A stretch of DNA of 64,000 nt from Bacteroidales bacterium (lineage in GTDB: Bacteria; Bacteroidota; Bacteroidia; Bacteroidales; WCHB1-69): assembly GCA_017525505.1 (NCBI GenBank), contig JAFXSR010000012.1:124001-188000 (forward strand), given 5' to 3'. Position 1 is the first letter of the stretch; each line of letters opens with the position of its first letter. A program made the translations under genes and the position numbers. Under the pieces are notes generated by a model that was given only the letters and a program-made list of their open reading frames with translations, did no database searches and was not told the origin of the DNA. This document shows, one piece after another, positions 27,401 through 33,489 of the stretch.

Positions 27401-27482
27401 GCGCATAAGCTGAGCCGCAAAAGAAGCTGAACAACGCCGCTAAACAGAAAGTTTTCAAAAAAAACGTCGCTTTTAAATTCAT
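24432..27482 (-). CDS. Secreted glycine-rich protein with Ig-like repeats and C-terminal FISUMP domain
   Basis: This protein has 1016 residues from the ATG at 27482. I reject the longer frame to 27542 because the signal peptide starts at MNLKATFFLKTFCLAALFSF and is cut near SAYAQ (28). Residues ~45-260 are glycine-rich (IECVGGGGAGGY, GGGGGGAYARKVVTVTPG), resembling the glycine-rich domain of ALK-type receptors. Several Ig/PKD-like repeats with Cys pairs follow (~270-800). The end (~834-1016) matches the FISUMP paralogous domain: WTKPNLKTT, YSWYSAVG, GICPTGWALPTTASYE, GFSIRCVKRS. No T9SS sorting domain is visible. It is probably surface or extracellular; no function is known. Confidence 0.85.
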   Translation of the reverse strand: MNLKATFFLKTFCLAALFSFFCGSAYAQTETITKSFTSSGSWEVPSGVTSLTIECVGGGGAGGYVHGNSLAFRNSGGGGGGAYARKVVTVTPGASVEVTVGNGGQAWATDGNQHDGGDSYVNINSVLTVKAAGGKTVKGTNTTTGAAGGAISDCIGDQIYAGGKGANEYTTLAILKYPGGGGGAAGSTGPGNAGNNGDGGAARPDYGGKGGDSKIVIGVGRSGDNYGGGGSGSQCTGIGGEYGGSGAKGYVVITYVAPPVLAVDDMADTVCSDASFTINPTGTIPVGTTYSWSAPSVAGISGTTSGSGASNISGTLTNSTINDIDVVYNVTASFSSYTDNFTVTITVRGIVNAGIIGDKIISCNAGDTLKSIISTTDASGNGQYSWESSNDGLTWVGVENATDKEYTPSYAGFMGTTYYRRLFSSECTTLYSNIDTVNYPGNVSPGEVTSTQPKEYCKDSTIIATLNANATVASGASYSTQWQSSTDGGATWNNISGENNNTYNVHIVGFTTPVSYRYTIKLPGCDSVPSNNQWDYTLHTSPVINKLIPSDTCPGLDEYYITADITPNSGTYTYFWDGSVNGTPYSIDTIPASPYPCSQDYNYKLTVKDEHGCPSNTMNGTFSTPGESHWSPVTEVSAQINTANCTYIVPNLKDTIEAFFHTTCNLIVDSTYAQVDTAGTEIAPNTTVTVVTNYKTVCGTTYNISIDVKASAALPPFSAADVDFDDSNDTIRLYYGVCDTLYYVHTPTYSTTGSSPYSISDLTLSNDKSSANEGAILGRITAGEYTIVWRLTSPCGTFIEYPKKYVVVYPPCGGTMTVEDADHIVYQTVRVGCECWTKPNLKTTTGVTGNSYVYQEKDANVEKFGRLYSWYSAVGLPENSTNAPDTITDPVSHVRYIQGICPTGWALPTTASYESLLHASAGDVANLKSTNTTVWLPGMSGTDATGFTAVAAGYYMGVSPYYCDILGEAFFWTCEGAPTEAKGKCCSITLTCPTLLFNTVESGKGFSIRCVKRSNN

Positions 27483-27558
27483 TGTCTGATTTTGTGTTTT
27501 TATTAATTTGTTTTTTTTTTTCTTATGATGCACTTTTCTCATTAAAATAATTAAGTTG

Positions 27559-27566
27559 CAAAAATA
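27559..27566 (-). promoter_or_regulatory. -7 box of FISUMP protein gene
   Basis: CAAAAATA reads TATTTTTG on the minus strand, about 77 nt before the ATG at 27482. Confidence 0.5.
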
Positions 27567-27737
27567 GTAAAAATATCAATATAAATCACACATTTAATAA
27601 ATTTTATTCACACTAAAGTGTTTTTGTTAAACCCTTATTAAATGTAAATGTTGTCATATTTTTATCTGAATGAAAAATTAATTGCATTTTGGATCCATAT
27701 TTTTTTGAACAATTCATGCCATGAAAAAAAAAATGTG

Positions 27738-27745
27738 TATGTTTG
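27738..27745 (+). promoter_or_regulatory. -7 box of alpha-oxoamine synthase gene
   Basis: TATGTTTG matches TAnnTTTG. The predicted leader before the ATG at 27842 is about 90 nt. Confidence 0.5.
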
Positions 27746-27841
27746 CATTGTTATAAATATCAGTGGTGAAATATTGTAATGTATTGAAATAGAGAGATAT
27801 ATAAAATTAAGTTTTTTTAACATATTTAACTTTTTAGGCTT

Positions 27842-29098
27842 ATGAAAGACATTTTTGAAAGAATTAAAGAGACTCCGGGTCCTCTTGGACAGTATCAGGC
27901 CAACGCTGATGGTTACTTTATGTTTCCCCGTTTGGAAGGCGAAATCGGTCCCGAAATGGTGTTTAACGGCAAGAAAGTACTGAACTGGAGTTTGAATAAT
28001 TATTTGGGATTGGCCAATATGCCCGAGGTTCGGGAGGCTGATGCCCAAGGTGCTCGCGATTTCGGTATGGCCGCTCCTATGGGTGCCCGTATGATGTCTG
28101 GTGACACCAAGTATCATAAGCAATTGGAGCAAGATTTGGCTCATTTTGTGGGTAAACCCTACGGTTATTTGGTCAATTTCGGTTATCAGGCCATGATTTC
28201 CATCATCGATGTGCTGACCAGCCGTCGTGATGTGATTGTATATGATTCAGAATCACATGCTTGTATTATGGATGGTTTGCGTCTGAGTTTTGCCAAGAGA
28301 TATGTGTACCAGCATAATGACATGGAAAGCTTGCGCAAACAATTGGCTCAGGCATGCAAATTGGCCGACGAGCAGGGTGGAGGCGTGTTGGTGATTACCG
28401 AAGGCGTGTTCGGCATGGCCGGCGACCTTGGCAACTTGGCTGGCATCGTGGCCCTGAAGAAGGAATTTCCCTTCCGTCTGCTCATCGACGACGCTCATGG
28501 CTTCGGCACCATGGGTCCCAAAGGCGACGGTACTGCCGCTCATTTCGGCGTGATTGACGAACTGGATGTGTATTTCGCCACTTTCGCCAAGAGTATGGCT
28601 GGTATCGGTGCTTTTGTGGCATCCGAGAAATATGTGGTGGATCATCTGCGTTTCAACATGCGTTCACAGATTTTCGCCAAATCACTGCCTATGCCGATGG
28701 TCATCGGTGCCATGAAACGTCTGGAACTCATCAAGACCCGCCCTGAAATCCGCGAGAAACTGTGGACCATCGCCAATGCACTGCAGAGCGGTTTGAAAGC
28801 CGAAGGTTTTGACTTGGGCAAAACGCAGTCACCGGTGACTCCGGTTTACCTGAAGGGCGACCCCGGACAGGCTACCAACCTGATTGTTGATCTGCGCGAA
28901 AACCATGGTATTTTCTGCTCAATGGTGCTTTATCCTGTTGTGCCTAAGGGTGTGATTATGTTGCGTATCATCCCGACCGCCGCTCACACGATGGAACATG
29001 TTAACCGTACTATTGAGGTCTTCAAAGAAGTGAAGAAGAAACTGGATGCCGGTGAATACAACAAGCCGATACCTCAGATGAGTTTGGTGAGAGAATAG
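27842..29098 (+). CDS. Alpha-oxoamine synthase, candidate cysteate fatty-acyl transferase
   Basis: This 418-residue PLP enzyme of fold type I is in the family of serine palmitoyltransferase, Kbl and BioF, which condense an amino acid with an acyl thioester and release CO2. Seen: LNNYLGLAN (51-59), SGDTKYHKQLE (86-96), DSESHAC with stacking His139, DDAHGFGTMG (216-225) and the PLP lysine Lys250 in ATFAKSMAGIGAF. The next two genes encode a threonine-synthase-like enzyme and a short-chain reductase. That set matches the sulfonolipid (capnine) route reported in Bacteroidota, in which cysteate is acylated to 3-ketocapnine. Serine palmitoyltransferase for sphingolipids is the main alternative. The amino acid substrate is inferred from context only. 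Confidence 0.8.
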   Translation: MKDIFERIKETPGPLGQYQANADGYFMFPRLEGEIGPEMVFNGKKVLNWSLNNYLGLANMPEVREADAQGARDFGMAAPMGARMMSGDTKYHKQLEQDLAHFVGKPYGYLVNFGYQAMISIIDVLTSRRDVIVYDSESHACIMDGLRLSFAKRYVYQHNDMESLRKQLAQACKLADEQGGGVLVITEGVFGMAGDLGNLAGIVALKKEFPFRLLIDDAHGFGTMGPKGDGTAAHFGVIDELDVYFATFAKSMAGIGAFVASEKYVVDHLRFNMRSQIFAKSLPMPMVIGAMKRLELIKTRPEIREKLWTIANALQSGLKAEGFDLGKTQSPVTPVYLKGDPGQATNLIVDLRENHGIFCSMVLYPVVPKGVIMLRIIPTAAHTMEHVNRTIEVFKEVKKKLDAGEYNKPIPQMSLVRE

Positions 29099-29230
29099 TA
29101 ACGTGGAGACGTGGAGACGTGGAGACGCTCACTTCGTTCGCTCGTCAAGACGAATAATTAATTATTTCAACGCCTTAACGTCTTAACGAATGCACGCAGT
29201 GCATGTCTTAACGTCTTCACGTCTAAACGA
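29099..29230. repeat. Composite octamer repeat element 3 (inverted)
   Basis: Reverse orientation of elements 1 and 2: GTGGAGAC units, CGCTCACTTCGTTCGCTCG, GTCAAGAC, an AT-rich centre, CCTTAACG units, the ATGCACGCAGTGCAT hairpin, then TCTTAACG/TCTTCACG. It separates the oxoamine synthase gene from the threonine-synthase-like gene. Confidence 0.85.
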
Positions 29231-29247
29231 AAAAAAAATCAACGACA

Positions 29248-30459
29248 ATGAAATACTCACTTGTTTGTAAAAAATGCGGTCATGTGACGGAGAATTTCGC
29301 CCAGTGGCTGGCTCAGGACCAGTGCTGTCCGGAATGCGGCAGCAACCATGTGGATGTTCGTTATACCGCCGATTATGCTAAACTGCCGGAACTGTACAAG
29401 CAGTCTCCCGACAGCTTCTGGCTGTATTTCGACTATTTGCCTTTGGAACATCGTGAGAATATCATTTCCTTCGGAGAAGGTGCCATTCCTATCGAGGAAT
29501 GGGATTTCATGGAGAAATACGCATTGGAGAAATTCGGTGTTCACTGCCAGGTGATGGTTTACCGTAACGATTTTAATGGTGGTACCAACACCTTCAAGGA
29601 TGTGGCCGCTTCCATGGCTGCCTCCATCTTCAAAGAGAATGGTGTGAAGGAGTTCTGTGTAGCCTCGACCGGCAATACCGCCACCGCATACAGTAAATAT
29701 CTGGCCAAAGCGGGTGTGAATTTCAACGTGTTTGTGCCCGATTGCGTGTGCAAGGATACGGTGGAGGAGATTCGTTCGCACGGTCAGCACATCCATATTG
29801 CTGACGGGGACTATGCTTACGCCAAGAAGCTGGCCGCCGCATATCATAAGGACAACCACGTGCTGATTTCCGCCGGTAATATTGACCCCATCCGTGTGGA
29901 AGCCAAGAAGACCATGGTCTTCGAGTTCATGCGCCAGTTGGGTCGTATGCCTGATGTGTATGTGCAGGCTGTGGCCGGCGGTACAGGTCCTATCGCTGTG
30001 GATAAGGGTGTGCGCGACATCTCGCCGGTATTTCCGGAGGTGAAACTGCCGCGTATGCTGCTGGTGCAGCAAGATACCTGCGACCCGATGGTACAGGGCT
30101 GGGAGAATGCCGTCAAGGCTGGTTTCCCCGAAGGCTATGAGAGAAATTATCCGGTGATTGACAATCCGCAGACCAAAGTGTCGATTCTGTCCACGGGCAA
30201 TCCGGGCATGTTTCCGATTGTGGCACCCATTGTGCGTAAGAGTGGAGGCACATTCCTGAGAGTGAGAGAGGCCGATTTGGTGGACTTGGCTCGTCTGGTA
30301 AAGAAGGAGCGGAATGTTGTTCTAGGACCCGCTTCCATCGTTTGTTTGGCAGGTTTTTACCAGGCTTTGGAGCAAGGGGAGATTCATGATGGCGAGATGC
30401 TGCTGATGAATACCGGCGAGGGAGCCGCACGTGCCAAGGATTTTGCCAACTCATTGTAA
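29248..30459 (+). CDS. Threonine-synthase-like PLP enzyme, candidate cysteate synthase
   Basis: This 403-residue fold type II PLP enzyme has an N-terminal zinc-ribbon-like pair (CKKCG at 7-11, CCPECG at 26-31), the PLP lysine Lys117 in GGTNTFKDVA and a phosphate loop STGNTA (140-145). Threonine synthases share these features. A threonine-synthase paralogue is the cysteate synthase of methanogens (O-phosphoserine plus sulfite to L-cysteate), and a similar enzyme starts capnine synthesis in Bacteroidota. Its place between an oxoamine synthase and a reductase gene favours cysteate synthase over true ThrC; no hom or thrB gene is nearby. This assignment is inference and needs a phylogeny. Confidence 0.78.
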   Translation: MKYSLVCKKCGHVTENFAQWLAQDQCCPECGSNHVDVRYTADYAKLPELYKQSPDSFWLYFDYLPLEHRENIISFGEGAIPIEEWDFMEKYALEKFGVHCQVMVYRNDFNGGTNTFKDVAASMAASIFKENGVKEFCVASTGNTATAYSKYLAKAGVNFNVFVPDCVCKDTVEEIRSHGQHIHIADGDYAYAKKLAAAYHKDNHVLISAGNIDPIRVEAKKTMVFEFMRQLGRMPDVYVQAVAGGTGPIAVDKGVRDISPVFPEVKLPRMLLVQQDTCDPMVQGWENAVKAGFPEGYERNYPVIDNPQTKVSILSTGNPGMFPIVAPIVRKSGGTFLRVREADLVDLARLVKKERNVVLGPASIVCLAGFYQALEQGEIHDGEMLLMNTGEGAARAKDFANSL

Positions 30460-30471
30460 AACGACTTGTTT

Positions 30472-31275
30472 ATGGCGAATTGGTTTCAGGATAAGGTAGT
30501 TTGGATTACTGGTTCCTCGTCGGGTATCGGCGAGGCGACGGCTTACCGTTTTGCGCAGGAATCGGCCAAATTGATTCTGACAGCTTTGGAGGAGGACGTC
30601 CTTCTAAAAGTGAAAGATAAATGTTTGTCGCTGGGAGCACCTGCGGTGGAGATCCTGCCTTTCGATCTCTCGAAGACCGGGGGGTTGGAAGATTTGGCCA
30701 CCAGAGCATGGGACAGCTTCGGACGTATTGATGTGTTCTACAACAATGCGGGTATCAGTCAGCGTGCCACCACCATCGAGACGCAGATGAGTGTCATCCG
30801 CAAGGTGATGGATATTGATTTCTATGCCCCGGTGGTGCTGACGAAGGCGGTGCTGCCCAGGATGATCGCGCAGGGTGGGGGACAGCTGGTGGTGACCACC
30901 AGCATTGCCGGCTTGTTCGGCTTTCCGTTGCGTTGCGCCTATTCGTCGGCCAAGCACGCCCTGTATGGTTTCTTCGAGACAGTGCAGGCGGAGTATTACC
31001 AGCAGAATATCCGTGTCACCATTGTTTGTCCAGGGCGCGTGAGGACCAACATTTCCTTTTACGCTTTGGAGAAAGACGGCTCACGGCATGGCAAACTGGA
31101 TGCCGGTCAGGCTGGCGGGGTTACACCCGAACAGGCGGCAAACAAGATTGTCAGGGCTGTGCATCGGGAGAAACGCGAGGTGCTGGTGGGCCGCAAGGAG
31201 TTGCTGATGGCGTACATCAAGCGCTTCTTCCCCGGACTGGCAGCGAGGATTGCGAGGAGCATTAAATCGATGTAG
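30472..31275 (+). CDS. Short-chain dehydrogenase/reductase, candidate 3-ketocapnine reductase
   Basis: This 267-residue classical SDR has cofactor motif TGSSSGIG (13-20), NNAG at ~87-90, the catalytic Ser in TTSIAG and YSSAKHALYGF with the Tyr/Lys pair at ~155-159. The C-terminus is basic and hydrophobic (IKRFFPGLAARIARSI), suggesting membrane association, as in 3-ketosphinganine reductases. I chose the ATG at 30472; a TTG at 30466 is also in frame. It starts 12 nt after the threonine-synthase-like gene and is surely co-transcribed. The likely reaction is NAD(P)H reduction of the 3-keto product of the oxoamine synthase, by analogy with capnine and sphinganine pathways. Confidence 0.8.
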   Translation: MANWFQDKVVWITGSSSGIGEATAYRFAQESAKLILTALEEDVLLKVKDKCLSLGAPAVEILPFDLSKTGGLEDLATRAWDSFGRIDVFYNNAGISQRATTIETQMSVIRKVMDIDFYAPVVLTKAVLPRMIAQGGGQLVVTTSIAGLFGFPLRCAYSSAKHALYGFFETVQAEYYQQNIRVTIVCPGRVRTNISFYALEKDGSRHGKLDAGQAGGVTPEQAANKIVRAVHREKREVLVGRKELLMAYIKRFFPGLAARIARSIKSM

Positions 31276-31440
31276 GGATGTGGAGACGTGGAGATGTGAA
31301 GTCATGCACTGCGTGCATTCGTGGAGACGCTCACTGCGTTCGCTCGTCAAGACGAAACAAAATCGCCTTAACGCCTTCATGCCTAAACGAAAAGAAGAAA
31401 TCGTCTTAACGTCTTGACGCCTTAACGCCTTAACGAAAAA
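31276..31440. repeat. Composite octamer repeat element 4 (mixed orientation)
   Basis: A forward ATGCACTGCGTGCAT hairpin with a reverse CGCTCACTGCGTTCGCTCG, plus GTGGAGAC units left and CCTTAACG/TCTTGACG units right. It splits the candidate capnine genes from the VOC-Hdr operon. Confidence 0.85.
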
Positions 31441-31451
31441 GAATAAAAAAA

Positions 31452-32525
31452 ATGAATAAAAACTATTTCTTCTCAGGAATCCAGCAAGTCGGCATCGGAG
31501 TGGAAAACTTTGAGCAGGCTTGGAAATGGTATATCGACATGTTCCAGATGGACATCAAGATTCTGGAAGATGACACGGTGGCAGAGCACATGCTGCCTTA
31601 TACGGGACAGTCGCCGCAGAAGCGCCATGCATGCGTCACCATCAACCTGCAAGGCGGTGGCGGCTTCGAAATATGGCAGTATTCAGAGCGTAAACCGCAG
31701 CCTGTCGATTTCGATATTCAGGTGGCCGATCTCGGTGTATTTGTAGCCAAGCTGAGATGCTACGATATCAGGGCTTTTCACCAGCAGCTGAGTGCCAAGT
31801 ATGATAAGGTGGGGCCAATAGCTACGGCTCCCGATGGCAGTCAGACCTTCTTCATCGAAGACCCCTTTGGCAACAGCTTCCAGGCAGTGGAGGACAAAAT
31901 CATCTGTGTGAAAACAGGCTTTCCCTCTGGCGGTGTGGCCGGCATGATGGTAGGTGTGACCGATGTGGAGAAAGCGTTGCCTGTTTACCAGGATATTTTG
32001 GGCTTCGATACCATCGTATATGACAAGACAGGCACTTTCGAGGATTTGGCTTTTCTGAGAGGGGGAGACCAACGGTATCGCAGGGTGCTTTTGAAAAATA
32101 AACAACCGAGGAAAGGGCCTTTCTCCAATCTTTTGGGACCCGGCAGTATTGAGTTGGTGGTGGCAATGGACCGCCAGCCCCGCAAGATTTACGAGGGTCG
32201 TTACTGGGGTGACCCTGGCTTTATCCAGATCTGCATGGATACCATCAACATGAAGGAATTGGAATCGTATTGCCAGTCCAAAGGCTTCCCTTTTACGGTG
32301 GACAGCTGTGCCGGACAGAGCCAGTTCAACATGGGCGAGGCATCGGGGCATTTCACCTATATAGAAGATCCTGATGGTACGCTGATAGAATTTGTGGAGA
32401 CTTACAGGATACCGATAGCCCGCAAGCTTCATCTTTTTGTCGATTTGTTGAAGCATGACAGGGCCAAGGCATTGCCAAATTTTTTCTACAGGCTGATGAG
32501 GTTTAATAGAATAAAAATGCAATAA
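31452..32525 (+). CDS. VOC-superfamily protein, two-domain, HPPD-like fold
   Basis: This 357-residue protein shows two tandem vicinal-oxygen-chelate halves (~8-152 and ~160-325), like 4-hydroxyphenylpyruvate dioxygenase. Beta-strand patterns and end-of-domain blocks (FFIEDPFGNSFQAVED, FTYIEDPDGTLIEFVET) are clear. Ligand positions look changed: the His expected near the first strand of half one is Gln (GIQQVGIGV), and in half two the equivalents read GMMVGV and GFIQIC, while FEIWQ and LIEFVE keep the Glu. A normal Fe(II) dioxygenase is therefore doubtful. It ends 2 nt before the first HdrC-like gene, so it belongs to the Hdr operon. The substrate is unknown. Confidence 0.75.
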   Translation: MNKNYFFSGIQQVGIGVENFEQAWKWYIDMFQMDIKILEDDTVAEHMLPYTGQSPQKRHACVTINLQGGGGFEIWQYSERKPQPVDFDIQVADLGVFVAKLRCYDIRAFHQQLSAKYDKVGPIATAPDGSQTFFIEDPFGNSFQAVEDKIICVKTGFPSGGVAGMMVGVTDVEKALPVYQDILGFDTIVYDKTGTFEDLAFLRGGDQRYRRVLLKNKQPRKGPFSNLLGPGSIELVVAMDRQPRKIYEGRYWGDPGFIQICMDTINMKELESYCQSKGFPFTVDSCAGQSQFNMGEASGHFTYIEDPDGTLIEFVETYRIPIARKLHLFVDLLKHDRAKALPNFFYRLMRFNRIKMQ

Positions 32526-32527
32526 AT

Positions 32528-33139
32528 ATGGGAAATTTGCATGATTTACTGATGCAGGATCTTCGTTTCGGCGAGGCTTTGAAAGCCTGTATGAACTGCG
32601 GGGTTTGCACGGCCATTTGTCCGGCGGCGGAGTTCTATGACTATGACCCGCGCCGTATATGCGACACGGTGCAACGGCAGGATGAGGAGGAGATAGAGAA
32701 GCTGCTCCGCTCGGAAACCATCTGGTACTGCGGCCAGTGCATGTCCTGCAAGCCGCGCTGTCCGAGAGGAAATATTCCGGGAGAGGTGATCTCTGTTTTA
32801 AGGAAACGCTCACAGGAACTGGGCTATTTCAAGGACAGCGAGAAAGGTCGCCAGCAAAAACAACTGATGAATTCCATCGGTTCCAATATACTGGAGATAG
32901 GCTATTGTGTACATCCTGACAAGGTTGATCCTGCTTATCATCCGGAGCAAGGACCCATTTGGGAGTGGTATATAGAGAACATCGAAGAGATTGCCCCGAA
33001 ACTGGGTGCCAACTATCACGGTGATGGTCCAGGCGCACTTCGTAAAATCCGTGAGGAGAACCTGGAGGAAGTGCGTAGAATCTTCGAAGTGACCGGCGGG
33101 ATGGAATTACGCAAAAAAGTGTTGGAGGTCGAGCCATGA
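32528..33139 (+). CDS. HdrC-like 4Fe-4S protein 1
   Basis: This 203-residue cytoplasmic electron-transfer subunit has two ferredoxin-type motifs, CMNCGVCTAICP (~22-33) and CGQCMSCKPRCP (~71-82), with the spacing typical of heterodisulfide reductase subunit C. Residues 100-203 form a longer C-terminal part than in most HdrC (~185). The start lies 2 nt after the VOC gene stop. The end overlaps the next start (ATGA), so VOC, HdrC1 and HdrC2 are translationally coupled. Confidence 0.88.
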   Translation: MGNLHDLLMQDLRFGEALKACMNCGVCTAICPAAEFYDYDPRRICDTVQRQDEEEIEKLLRSETIWYCGQCMSCKPRCPRGNIPGEVISVLRKRSQELGYFKDSEKGRQQKQLMNSIGSNILEIGYCVHPDKVDPAYHPEQGPIWEWYIENIEEIAPKLGANYHGDGPGALRKIREENLEEVRRIFEVTGGMELRKKVLEVEP

Positions 33140-33489
33140 GAAATCTGAAATTCGGTTTTGCCATCTCCACACCGCGGTCTATCAACATGGATACGGCCGA
33201 TAATCGTTTGCTGAAACAGCTGGAGGAAGAGGTGCCGTCGTTTAAGCGCTGCATGAACTGCGGAGCTTGCTCGGCTACTTGTTCCGCCCGTCAGTTTACC
33301 GATTACAACATCAGGAGAATTCACTCAATGTTCAGAATGCAACAGTATCAGGACTTGGAGAATGAACTGAAACCATGCATGCTGTGCGGAAAATGTACTT
33401 TGGTGTGCCCTCGCGGGGTGAATCTACGTTCGATGATTATGAATATGAGAAAAATATTAACAGACCCAAAACGGAAAGACAATGAGTAA
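33136..33489 (+). CDS. HdrC-like 4Fe-4S protein 2
   Basis: This 117-residue small ferredoxin-type subunit also carries two 4Fe-4S motifs: CMNCGACSATCS (~37-48; last position Ser rather than Pro) and CMLCGKCTLVCP (~77-88). It is a second HdrC copy, smaller than the first. It overlaps both neighbours (4 nt upstream, 8 nt downstream), which indicates tight stoichiometry of the complex. Confidence 0.88.
   Translation: MRNLKFGFAISTPRSINMDTADNRLLKQLEEEVPSFKRCMNCGACSATCSARQFTDYNIRRIHSMFRMQQYQDLENELKPCMLCGKCTLVCPRGVNLRSMIMNMRKILTDPKRKDNE

Larger units (their letters stand above)
27483..27841. other. Divergent AT-rich promoter region
   Basis: This 359-bp gap holds no gene. It carries a minus-strand -7 box at 27559-27566 for the FISUMP gene and a plus-strand TATGTTTG at 27738-27745 for the oxoamine synthase gene. 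The rest is AT-rich without repeats of the octamer families. Confidence 0.6.

Noticed and set aside
27483..27542. Longer N-terminus for the FISUMP protein
   Set aside because: The added 20 residues are Lys-rich and precede a complete signal peptide starting at 27482.
27842..29098. Kbl (2-amino-3-ketobutyrate CoA ligase)
   Set aside because: No threonine dehydrogenase nearby; the active-site block ATFAKSMAGIGAF is closer to the SPT type than to the Kbl type.
31683..32813. 376-residue minus-strand frame over the VOC and HdrC genes
   Set aside because: Spans two well-supported plus-strand genes and has antisense-like composition.
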